Assembly: GCA_937952135.1 (NCBI GenBank)
Contig: CALFYL010000298.1
Location: forward strand, 7,720-71,719
Length of the DNA: 64,000 nt
DNA from: an uncultured Planctomycetia bacterium
GTDB taxonomy: Bacteria; Planctomycetota; UBA1135; GCA-002686595
Reading direction: 5' to 3'
The notes under the pieces were generated by a model. That model was not told where the DNA came from. It saw only the letters and a program-made list of their open reading frames with translations, and searched no databases. The first letter of the stretch is position 1. Every line of letters starts with the position of its first letter. The position numbers were made by a program, and so were the translations under genes. Positions 44,711-53,657 of this stretch are shown here, in pieces.

Positions 44711-45265
44711 TCACACCGACGCCCCGACCTGGCCCGGTTTGACCTCGGGGAAGTCGACGGCCGTGCGCGCAATGTGGTTGACGTAGTTCGTGAGCAGGTT
44801 CAACGCGACATTCGCGACCGTCTCGACGATCTCGGCGTCGCCCAGCCCCGCCGTGCGCGCCGCTTTGAGGTCGGCGTCACTCAACTCGCCGCGCTTGAGC
44901 ACGACGCTGCGCGCGAGCTTGAGCACGGCGTCGGTGCGCGGATCCTTCGAACCCGCGTTGCGCGCGTGCTCGATCTCGTCCGGCTGCAAGCCGAACTTGG
45001 CGCCGAGGAAGGTGTGTGCGCTCAGGCAATAGCCGCACAGGTTGCTCTCGGCGACCGTCAACGCGATCTGCTCGCGCACGCGGCCGTCGAAAGCGCCGTG
45101 CGAAAGCGCGTTGCCGAAGCCCAAGTAGGCGTCGAGCGCGGCCGGCGCGTTGCCCAGCACGCGCATCATGTTGGGCACGACGCCGAGCTTGGACTGGACA
45201 GCGGCGAACAGCTGTTGGTTCTTGCCGGTGGCTTGGGCGGGGTCGATCGGAGCGATGCGATTCAT
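44711..45265 (-). CDS. AhpD-like/carboxymuconolactone decarboxylase family protein
   Basis: 184 residues from ATG 45265. The redox motif is E73-S-N-L-C77-G-Y-C80-L-S-A-H84, matching ExxxCxxCxxxH of AhpD, where the Cys pair and His form a proton relay that reduces peroxide or alkylhydroperoxide partners. The N-terminal half, IAPIDPAQATGKNQQLFAAVQSKLGVVPNMMRVLGNAP, is the usual start of this group. It is divergent from the sigma54 activator; a -24/-12 promoter and two palindromes lie between them. A role in redox or nitrosative stress is inferred from the CxxC chemistry and the context. Confidence 0.88.
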   Translation of the reverse strand: MNRIAPIDPAQATGKNQQLFAAVQSKLGVVPNMMRVLGNAPAALDAYLGFGNALSHGAFDGRVREQIALTVAESNLCGYCLSAHTFLGAKFGLQPDEIEHARNAGSKDPRTDAVLKLARSVVLKRGELSDADLKAARTAGLGDAEIVETVANVALNLLTNYVNHIARTAVDFPEVKPGQVGASV

Positions 45266-45337
45266 GGCCGGGGTCCTTTTGGAGATCGAGGGCAGTGCTT
45301 CGGTTGCGGCCCGGACATCGGGACGCGACTGCCCTTT

Positions 45338-45354
45338 GCGCACACGACGTGCCG
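45338..45354 (-). promoter_or_regulatory. Candidate sigma54 (-24/-12) promoter for the AhpD-like/PPOX operon
   Basis: On the minus strand CGGCACG, then five bases, then TGCGCA. GG (45353-45352) and GC (45341-45340) are exactly 10 nt apart, as sigma54 requires, and the -24 half GGCACG is perfect. The -12 half GTGCG differs from TTGCW at two bases. The start of transcription would be near 45328, giving a leader of about 62 nt. Confidence 0.5.
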
Positions 45355-45423
45355 CAGCAATGTCGAGCCAGCGATCTCTTCTAAAAACCTATAGGAGATC
45401 GACTTAGCGCTCATCCGGCCGGA

Positions 45424-45439
45424 CTACGATATGTCGTAG
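45424..45439. promoter_or_regulatory. Palindrome 1, CTACGA-N4-TCGTAG
   Basis: CTACGA-TATG-TCGTAG, perfect 6-bp arms. Its centre is about 79 bp above the sigma54 -24 element, a usual distance for an enhancer bound by a sigma54 activator. Confidence 0.75.
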
Positions 45440-45461
45440 GAGACGGAATCTCGTGGCGGAA

Positions 45462-45477
45462 CTACGACTTGTCGTAG
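45462..45477. promoter_or_regulatory. Palindrome 2, CTACGA-N4-TCGTAG
   Basis: CTACGA-CTTG-TCGTAG, same arms as palindrome 1, centre to centre 38 bp. It ends 6 bp before the activator's own GTG, so binding here could also repress the activator gene. Confidence 0.75.
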
Positions 45478-45483
45478 CAGGCT

Positions 45484-47094
<1,611 letters not shown>

Positions 47095-47165
47095 GCCCTT
47101 CGCCCGCGTGCCCGGCGTCCAAGTTGCTCTTGGAGCGCGCGCGCGGCGAGGCGACACTGCGCGCA

Positions 47166-48569
47166 ATGAACTCTCCGCGCCGCGCCGCACTCGATCGCAG
47201 GCAATTTCTGGCGGCGGCGCCGCTCGCGACGCTGGCCGCGTGCGCGTCGAGCTCCAAAACGCCGCGCGAAGAACCGCGTGCGACGCCGCGCGAAGCGCCG
47301 AAAGCGCGCAACCTGCTCGTGCTGCTCGCCGACGACCTCAGCGGGATCGATCTGGGTTGCTACGGGTCGCGGAATGCTCGAACGCCGAGCCTCGACGCGC
47401 TCGCGGCTCGCGGGACGACCTTCGACTGGGCGTACACCGCCGTCGGTGTGTGCCAGCCGTCGCGCTCGAGCCTGTACACGGGCCTCTATCCGACCGGGCA
47501 CGGCGCGCTCGGCTTCGGACCGATCTCGGCGGGCGTGGCGACGTGGCCGCAGCTCCTGAACGAGGCCGGCGTCGCGACGGCGATGATCGGCAAGCTCGAC
47601 GTCGACCCGCTCGAGCAGTTTCCCTTCGAGCACCTCGTGAAGGCGCGCGACATGTCGAGCCGGCGCGCGAGCGAGGTTTGGCGGCGCGAATTCGCGACGT
47701 TCCTGGAGCGCGCGGGTGAGCGGCGCTTTGCGGCTGTGCTCGCGCTCGTCGATCCGCACCGGCCCTTCGAGGAAGAGGCGCCGCCGAAGCCCGTCACGGA
47801 TCCCGAGGGCGTCGTCGTGCCGCCGTTTCTTTGGGACACGCCGGGCGCGCGAGTGGAGCTTGCGCGCTACTACGATTGCATCGCGCGGCTCGATCGAACG
47901 GTCGGCGAGGTGCTCGAGGCGCTGCGCGCGGCGGGCCGCGAGGACGACACGCTGGTCGTGTTCACGAGCGACAACGGAGCGGCGTTTCCGTTCGCGAAGG
48001 CGACGCTGTACGAGCCGGGCGTGCGGATGCCGCTCGTCGTCGCGGGCCCGGGCGTTCGCGCGGGCGTACGAAGCAGTGCTTTCGTGAGCCAGCTCGACCT
48101 GCTGCCGACGGCGCTCGCGTTGTTCGACGCGGCGCCGCACGCGTGCGACGGCGCGGCGCTCCAACCGCTGCTCCGCGGCGAGGACGCTGCGGCGCGAGAC
48201 GAGTTCGTGAGCATGCAGACCGAGAACAACCGCGAGAGCTCGACGCCGGCGCGCGCGCTGCACACTCGGCGCTTCAAGTACATCCGCAATTTCTCGCCCG
48301 AAACCGCGGTGGTGAGCAACATCGTCAACCACACGCTCACCTGGGAATCCGGCGCGGAGGCGGCGGCGAGCGACGAGCGCATCAAGGCGCGGATGCAGGC
48401 GTATCTGTACCGGCCCGCGGAGGAGCTCTACGACCTCGAGCGCGATCCGCACGAGCTCCACAACCTCGCCGCGGCGTCGGAGCACTCCGAGCGGCTCGCG
48501 TCGATGCGCGCGCGGCTGCGCGAGTGGATGGAACGCCGCAAGGATCCCGCGCTGGCGGATTGGGTCTGA
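47166..48569 (+). CDS. Sulfatase, Tat-exported lipoprotein (first of two)
   Basis: 467 residues from ATG 47166. A GTG at 47091 would overlap the activator's stop but precedes the signal. The N-terminus is a Tat lipoprotein signal: DRRQFLAAAPLATLAAC with lipobox Cys26. Metal-binding LLADDLSGIDLGCYG, the formylglycine site C96-Q-P-S-R100 in GVCQPSRSSLYTG, LVDPHRPF and FTSDNGAAFPF are those of type I sulfatases. Activity needs conversion of Cys96 to formylglycine by a separate enzyme not in the window. The usual GKWHLG block reads MIGKLDVDP, so substrate handling may differ. It is followed by a second sulfatase 20 bp downstream. Confidence 0.9.
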   Translation: MNSPRRAALDRRQFLAAAPLATLAACASSSKTPREEPRATPREAPKARNLLVLLADDLSGIDLGCYGSRNARTPSLDALAARGTTFDWAYTAVGVCQPSRSSLYTGLYPTGHGALGFGPISAGVATWPQLLNEAGVATAMIGKLDVDPLEQFPFEHLVKARDMSSRRASEVWRREFATFLERAGERRFAAVLALVDPHRPFEEEAPPKPVTDPEGVVVPPFLWDTPGARVELARYYDCIARLDRTVGEVLEALRAAGREDDTLVVFTSDNGAAFPFAKATLYEPGVRMPLVVAGPGVRAGVRSSAFVSQLDLLPTALALFDAAPHACDGAALQPLLRGEDAAARDEFVSMQTENNRESSTPARALHTRRFKYIRNFSPETAVVSNIVNHTLTWESGAEAAASDERIKARMQAYLYRPAEELYDLERDPHELHNLAAASEHSERLASMRARLREWMERRKDPALADWV

Positions 48570-48589
48570 GTTCGCGACCATCCGCCGCC

Positions 48590-50044
48590 ATGTCCGAGAA
48601 CCTGCTCGAAGAGCGCGCTCAAGCCTGGAATGCGGCGCTCACACGCCGGGATTTGCTCGCCGCGGTCGGCGCCGCGTCGCTGGCGGCGTGCGCGACGCCG
48701 GAGACGCCGCCCGTTTCCGACGACGAGCCGCGCACGAGCGAGCCCCGAGCGCCCGCGACGCCGCGGCACTTGTTCGTGTTCATCTCGGACGACCACAGCC
48801 GCATCGACGTCGGGTGCTACGGCAACCGCGACGTGCACACGCCGAACATCGACAAGCTCGCGGGCCAGGGCGTGCGCTTCGAGCGCGCCTACACGCCGGT
48901 CGGCGTGTGCAAGCCGTCTCGCTCGGCGCTCTACACGGGCTTGATGCCGCACCACAACGGCGCGCTCGGCTTCGATCCCGTGCGCCCCGATGCGCCGACG
49001 TGGACCGAGCTCTTGAAGCCCGAACTCTGCGCCACCGGGATGATCGGCAAGCTCAACACGAAGCCGGTCGAGCGCTTCAAGTTCGAGCGTTGGGTGCGTC
49101 CGAAGCGCGTGGCGGACACGCGCGAAGTCGCGGCGGTGAAAGCCGCGTTCGAAGAGATGCTCGGCGCCTTCGAGGGCCGGCGCATGGCGGTCGTCGTGAA
49201 CTTGAAGGACCCGCATCGGCCGTTCCGCGGCCCGTTCGAGGACCCCTCGTACGAGGGCGCGCCGGTTCCGCACGATCCGAACGCGCTCACGATGCCGCCG
49301 CATCTGCACGACACGCCCGCGACGCGCGCCGAGCTCGCCACGTACTACGACGCGATCTGGCGCCTCGATCGAAACGTCGGAGCGCTGCTCGAGGTGCTCG
49401 ACGCGAAGGGGCTCGCGCAGGATTCGCTCGTGCTGTTCAGCAGCGACAACGGCCAGCCGTTCCCGTTCGGAAAGACCACGCTCTACGAAGCTGGCATCAA
49501 CCTGCCGTTCGTTGCGCTTTGGCCGGCGGCGCTCGCGGCCGGCGGCGTGCGAACCGAATTCGTCAGCTTGATCGACGTGCTGCCCACGGCGGTCGACATG
49601 TTCGGAGCGACGAGCCCGCGCGCGTTCGACGGCCGCTCGCTCTTGCCGTTGTTGCGCGGCGAACAGCCGGCGTGGCGCGAGTTCATCGTCGGACAGCACA
49701 CGCAGCACCTCGTCGGCGAGCCGACGCCCGCGCGCTCGCTGCGCGACGGGCGCTTCAAGTACATCCGCAACATCCGGCCCGAGGGGACCTTCGCGAACAA
49801 CGTGCTCGACCACAGCGAGACGTGGAAGTCGTGGATCAAGGCCGCGAAGGAGGACGCGGCGCTTCGCGATCGCATGCGCCGGCTCGTGAATCGGCCCGCG
49901 GAGGAGTTGTACGACCTCGAGAGCGATCCGTTCGAGCTCGTCAACCTCGCGGAGAGCGGAGCGCACGCCGCGACGCTCGACAGCCTTCGCGCGCGGCTCG
50001 ACGAGTGGATGCGCCGCGAGGGCGATCCCTACGCCGTGGGCTGA
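48590..50044 (+). CDS. Sulfatase, Tat-exported lipoprotein (second of two)
   Basis: 484 residues from ATG 48590. Tat lipoprotein signal TRRDLLAAVGAASLAAC (Cys34). Metal site FISDDHSRIDVGCYG, formylglycine site C107-K-P-S-R111 in GVCKPSRSALYTG, LKDPHRPF and FSSDNGQPFPFGKTTLYEAG. Like its neighbour it has MIGKLNTKP where most sulfatases have a GKWHLG block. The two share order of motifs and a C-terminal ...RPAEELYDLE(R/S)DP(H/F)EL.NLA region, a tandem duplication. They probably remove sulfate esters from a polysaccharide at the cell surface or in the periplasm. The last 16 bp overlap the convergent membrane protein gene. Confidence 0.9.
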   Translation: MSENLLEERAQAWNAALTRRDLLAAVGAASLAACATPETPPVSDDEPRTSEPRAPATPRHLFVFISDDHSRIDVGCYGNRDVHTPNIDKLAGQGVRFERAYTPVGVCKPSRSALYTGLMPHHNGALGFDPVRPDAPTWTELLKPELCATGMIGKLNTKPVERFKFERWVRPKRVADTREVAAVKAAFEEMLGAFEGRRMAVVVNLKDPHRPFRGPFEDPSYEGAPVPHDPNALTMPPHLHDTPATRAELATYYDAIWRLDRNVGALLEVLDAKGLAQDSLVLFSSDNGQPFPFGKTTLYEAGINLPFVALWPAALAAGGVRTEFVSLIDVLPTAVDMFGATSPRAFDGRSLLPLLRGEQPAWREFIVGQHTQHLVGEPTPARSLRDGRFKYIRNIRPEGTFANNVLDHSETWKSWIKAAKEDAALRDRMRRLVNRPAEELYDLESDPFELVNLAESGAHAATLDSLRARLDEWMRREGDPYAVG

Positions 50045-51525
50045 AGCTCGCCACGCGCCATGCGCCGGTCGAGCACGCGCTCGAACGCCAGCAACGCCGC
50101 CGTCGCGACCAGGCTCGCGGGCCACGACGTGATGAAGCGCGTGGCGCCGAGCGCGAACAGCAGCAGCACGATCGCGAGCACGGCGAGCGCGCCGAGCCAG
50201 TCGTTGTTGATGTAGAGCTGCTCGTGCGGCGTCGAGAGCGGCGCGTCGACGACGAACGAGCGCCACGTCGCGCGCAGCGCGATCACGCAGCACAAGAACG
50301 CCGGCAAGACGAGCTGCAACGTGAGCTCCCAATGGCCCTGCAGGCAGCCGAGCGCGACGAGCACGAGGTACAGCGGCGCCACGAAGCGCGCGGCGACGGC
50401 CTTGAGCACTCCGTTCTCGACCTCGCCGCGCTCGACGGGCGCCGTGTCGAGGATCCAGCGCGCGCGGTGCGAGTTCGAACCGGGCGTGTGCGCGGCGAGC
50501 AGTGGCGCGTAGGCGCCCGGAATGAACAGCAGCAGAGCGAGCAGCGATTCCTTCGGCGCCTGGGTTTCGCTCTGCGCGCCGAGCACGAGGAAGCCGAGCG
50601 GAACGGCGAGCAGCGGATACGCGCGGAGCACGAATTCGCGCTCCTTGGGAAGGGCGTCGAAGACGAACTCGTAGCTCGCGCGCTCGCGGCCGCGCACCCA
50701 CACGCGCGCGAGCGAGCGGCGCAAAGGCGCGAGGAACGCGCCGACGAGCGTCGAGCCCGCGTTCGCGGTCGCGGGCGGCGGAGCGGGAACGCCGAGCACC
50801 GCCGCGAGTGCGAGCAGGCTGCACGCGATCGGCGCGAGACGCCAGAGTCCGTGCTGCTCCGCGCTCGCGAGCGGCGCCGCGAACCAGGCCGGCGGGTAGT
50901 AGCGCAAACCGTCGACCGCGCCGATGTGGGTCCACTCGCGCATGCGCGGCACGAACTCGAGTCCGACCACCGAACCGACCAGCACCAACACGAACAGCGC
51001 GGTCTGCAGTGCGACGAGGAACGCGTGAGCGCGGCCGCGGAGCACGGTTTGGGCGAGGAGCAGCGCGGCGGCGAGGCTCATCGCCTGGCCCTGTCCGAGC
51101 AGGAAGAGCTTCACGCGCATCCACGCATCGAATTCCGGTGGCGCCAAGGCGACGGCCGGCGCGAGCACTCCGGTGCTGAGCACCGCGAGCGCGAGCACCA
51201 GATGCAGCGCGCGCGCCGCGTGGATCTCGAGGCCGCGCACGGGCAGCGCGCGCACCCAGTCGCCGGTTTCGTCGGCCGAGAGCAGCGCGCCGAGGTCCCC
51301 GAGCAGCGGCACGGCGATCAGCGCGGCGGCGACCGTGAGCGCGCCGACTCCGTAGGCGAACGGGGGCGTGCCGTCGCGAACGAACAGGCACGCGACGCCC
51401 GACACGAAGCCGAGCATGAGCAACGGAGCGACCGGCAGCGCGCTGCCCTCGCGCTGTGCGGCGAGGCGCGCGCGCAGGAGCACGAGGATTCGACGCAGCA
51501 CGGCGGCTAAGCTACGGCGCTGCAT
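50029..51525 (-). CDS. Polytopic membrane protein resembling an ABC-2-type permease
   Basis: 498 residues from ATG 51525 (MQRRSLAAVLRR); an ATG at 51537 adds four. About ten to twelve helices are present, arranged in two groups separated by a hydrophilic loop (about 225-300). GALLSADETGDWVRALPVRGLEIHAARALHL resembles the loop of ABC-2 permeases that sits between the first helices. I do not recognise a specific family. A partner ATPase is not adjacent; a stand-alone ABC ATPase gene lies at 61021-61836. The start codon overlaps that of the divergent hydrolase gene by two bases, so both promoters must lie inside the opposite gene. Confidence 0.7.
   Translation of the reverse strand: MQRRSLAAVLRRILVLLRARLAAQREGSALPVAPLLMLGFVSGVACLFVRDGTPPFAYGVGALTVAAALIAVPLLGDLGALLSADETGDWVRALPVRGLEIHAARALHLVLALAVLSTGVLAPAVALAPPEFDAWMRVKLFLLGQGQAMSLAAALLLAQTVLRGRAHAFLVALQTALFVLVLVGSVVGLEFVPRMREWTHIGAVDGLRYYPPAWFAAPLASAEQHGLWRLAPIACSLLALAAVLGVPAPPPATANAGSTLVGAFLAPLRRSLARVWVRGRERASYEFVFDALPKEREFVLRAYPLLAVPLGFLVLGAQSETQAPKESLLALLLFIPGAYAPLLAAHTPGSNSHRARWILDTAPVERGEVENGVLKAVAARFVAPLYLVLVALGCLQGHWELTLQLVLPAFLCCVIALRATWRSFVVDAPLSTPHEQLYINNDWLGALAVLAIVLLLFALGATRFITSWPASLVATAALLAFERVLDRRMARGELQPTA
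51508..51513 (+). promoter_or_regulatory. Candidate -10 hexamer TAAGCT, nearly leaderless
   Basis: GC-TAAGCT ends 10 nt before ATG 51524. It lies inside the divergent membrane protein gene. Confidence 0.4.
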
Positions 51526-52156
51526 GTCGCTTTTCATCCAAGGTCCGGCGGGACGGCTCGAGGCCAAGCTCTGGCGTCCGGCGGGGGACGCGGCGCCGCG
51601 CGCGGCCGCCGTCGTGTGCCATCCGCACCCGCTGTTCGGCGGGACGATGGACAACAACGTCGTGTTTCGCACCGCGCGCGGGCTGCAGCACGCCGGGCTC
51701 GCGGCGCTGCGCTTCAACTTCCGCGGCGCCGGGAAGAGCGAGGGCGAGCACGACGGCCAAGGCGGTGAAGAGGGCGACGTCGTGGCCGCGCTCGACCACC
51801 TCGAGCGCGAGTTCCCCGGCGTCCCGCTGTGGGCGGCGGGCTTCTCCTTCGGCTCGCGCACCGTCGGATCCCTGGCGCGCCGCGAAGCGCGGATTCGCCG
51901 CGTGCTTCTCGTCGCGCTGCCCAGCAAGGCCTTCGATTGCACGTTCGTGCGCGAACTGCGCCAACCCACGCACATCCTGCTCGCGGAGAACGACGAGTTC
52001 GGCACGCCGGCGGATTTCGACGAGCGCATCGGCGCGCTCGGAAACAACTTCGAACTCGACGTCATCGAAGGCGTCGACCACTTCTTCCGCGGCAAGACCC
52101 CGGAGCTCGAGCGGCGCGTGAAGGCCTGGGCCGAACGCTCGCTCGAGGCCGTGTGA
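51524..52156 (+). CDS. Alpha/beta hydrolase (CocE/YcjY-like small family)
   Basis: 210 residues from ATG 51524 (MSLFIQGPAGRLEAKLW). Motifs: AAAVVCHPHPLFGGTMDNNVV (oxyanion loop), LRFNFRGAGKSEGEHDG, GFSFGSRT (nucleophile elbow, Ser), LLLAENDEFGTP (acid) and EGVDHFFRG (catalytic His). This order matches the small alpha/beta hydrolases often annotated as dienelactone-hydrolase-like. Substrate unknown; cytoplasmic. The following thioesterase gene is 18 bp away on the same strand. Confidence 0.88.
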   Translation: MSLFIQGPAGRLEAKLWRPAGDAAPRAAAVVCHPHPLFGGTMDNNVVFRTARGLQHAGLAALRFNFRGAGKSEGEHDGQGGEEGDVVAALDHLEREFPGVPLWAAGFSFGSRTVGSLARREARIRRVLLVALPSKAFDCTFVRELRQPTHILLAENDEFGTPADFDERIGALGNNFELDVIEGVDHFFRGKTPELERRVKAWAERSLEAV

Positions 52157-52174
52157 CGCCGCCAAGGTGCATCG

Positions 52175-52588
52175 ATGAGCGACAAAGTGCGCGACGAGCG
52201 GATCTACATCTACCCGACCGGAAAGCAGCCCTCGATCCGGCAGGTGATGATGCCGCGCGACACCAACGCGCTCGGGACGATCTTCGGCGGCGTGATCCTC
52301 TCGCACATCGACTTGGCGGCGGCGACCGAGGCGCACCTTTACCACCCGGGCAAGCTGGTGACCGTTTCCTTCGACCAGGTCGAGTTCAAGCAGCCCGTTT
52401 TCGTCGGCGATTTGGTGTCGTTCTTCACCGACACGCTGCGCGTCGGACGCACCTCGATCACGGTTGGCGTTTCGGTCTGGGCGCAGCGTTCGCGCGACCG
52501 CGACAAGATCGTCCACGTCACCGAAGGGCGCGTGACGCTGGTCGCGGTCGACGAGGATCTGAAGCCCACGCCGATCGTCGCGCGCTGA
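52175..52588 (+). CDS. Hotdog-fold acyl-CoA thioesterase
   Basis: 137 residues from ATG 52175. The sequence RQVMMPRDTNALGTIFGGVILSHIDLAAATEA is the YciA/BFIT-type N-terminal block with the Asp of the active site; VSFDQVEFKQPVFVGDLVSF and VHVTEGRVTLVAVDED follow. It hydrolyses acyl-CoA esters; chain-length preference is not visible. It is close downstream of the hydrolase gene and 59 bp before the protease gene, and may be in the same transcript. Confidence 0.92.
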   Translation: MSDKVRDERIYIYPTGKQPSIRQVMMPRDTNALGTIFGGVILSHIDLAAATEAHLYHPGKLVTVSFDQVEFKQPVFVGDLVSFFTDTLRVGRTSITVGVSVWAQRSRDRDKIVHVTEGRVTLVAVDEDLKPTPIVAR

Positions 52589-52647
52589 GCTGCGCGGCGG
52601 CTGGCCGCGCTTGAACTGTTGCTCTGCGTGGTCCACACGCTTCGCCC

Positions 52648-53589
52648 ATGGGAGCCTTGCGAGGATTCGCGGACGAAGTTGCGGGTGTGGTTCGAGCGGC
52701 CGGTCCGAGCGTGTTGCACGTCCGCGCGATCCGGGACGGCGGGCGGCGGCGCGGAGCGCTGGCGCACGGTTCGGGCGTGTTGATCGCGCCGGGCGGCTAC
52801 GCGCTCACGAACAGCCACGTCGTGCACGGAAGCGCGGGAGTCGAGGTCGAGCTCGCGGACGGCCGCACCATGCTCGCCGACCTCGTCGGGGACGATCCCG
52901 AGACCGACCTCGCGCTGCTCGCCCTCGACGCGAGCGCGGACCTGCCGCACGTCGAGCTCGGCGATTCGAACGCCGTGCGCGTGGGGGATTTCGCCATTGC
53001 GGTCGGCTCGCCGTTCGGGCTCACGCACACGGTCACGCTCGGCATCGTGAGCGCGCTGGGCCGCACCCTTCGCTCGCAGACCGGCCGCGCGATCGAGGGC
53101 GTGCTTCAAACCGATGCGCCGCTGAATCCCGGCAATTCCGGCGGGCCGCTCCTCGACTCGGAGGCGCGCGTGATCGGCATCAACACGGCCATCGTGCTCG
53201 GCGGCCAGGGCGTGAGCTTCGCGGTGCCGTCGAACACGGCGTCGTTCGTGATCCGCCAGGTTCTCGCGCACGGCCGGGTGCGTCGCGCGCGGCTCGGAAT
53301 CGCGGCCGAGGAGGTGGCGCTGCCGGCGGAGCGCGCGAAGGAGCTCGATCTGCCGTCGCCGCGTGGCGTCGTCGTGCGCGAGGTGGCGCGCGGCGGGCCG
53401 GCCGAGTCGGCGGGTTTGCAGGTCGGCGACGTGCTCGTGCGCTGCGACGGGCGCCCGCTCCAATCCGTGGCGGACCTGCACCGTCTGCTCGACCACGACG
53501 CGATCGACCGCGCGATCGAGTTCGTGCTGTTGCGCCGCGCGGCCGTCGTGCGCGCGGCGGTGCGGCCGAGCGAGCGCGTCGCGCACTGA
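52648..53589 (+). CDS. HtrA/DegP-like serine protease with PDZ domain, no signal peptide
   Basis: 313 residues. Catalytic triad: His57 in TNSHVV, Asp87 in ETDLALL and Ser164 in NPGNSGGPL. A single PDZ domain (about 225-300: GLAESAGLQVGDVLVRCDGRPLQSVADLH-type text PAESAGLQVGDVLV) follows. There is no signal peptide or anchor; the protein starts MGALRGFADEVAGVV. Most HtrA proteins are periplasmic, so this one is either cytoplasmic or begins further upstream, which the sequence does not support. A role in protein quality control is inferred from the family. Confidence 0.9.
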   Translation: MGALRGFADEVAGVVRAAGPSVLHVRAIRDGGRRRGALAHGSGVLIAPGGYALTNSHVVHGSAGVEVELADGRTMLADLVGDDPETDLALLALDASADLPHVELGDSNAVRVGDFAIAVGSPFGLTHTVTLGIVSALGRTLRSQTGRAIEGVLQTDAPLNPGNSGGPLLDSEARVIGINTAIVLGGQGVSFAVPSNTASFVIRQVLAHGRVRRARLGIAAEEVALPAERAKELDLPSPRGVVVREVARGGPAESAGLQVGDVLVRCDGRPLQSVADLHRLLDHDAIDRAIEFVLLRRAAVVRAAVRPSERVAH

Positions 53590-53645
53590 GAGGCGACGCT
53601 CCGTCCCCGTGTCGAGCGGCCCGAGGCACGCTCGCGCGCTTTCGC

Positions 53646-53651
53646 TAATCT
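53646..53651 (+). promoter_or_regulatory. Candidate -10 hexamer TAATCT, leaderless
   Basis: GC-TAATCT ends 6 nt before GTG 53658, so transcription would begin at the start codon. Confidence 0.4.
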
Positions 53652-53657
53652 CTGCGA

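Noticed and set aside
45355..45371. A second sigma54-like element on the minus strand (TGGCTCG...TTGCT)
   Set aside because: GG and GC are only 9 nt apart instead of 10, which normally abolishes sigma54 recognition; the element at 45338-45354 has correct spacing.
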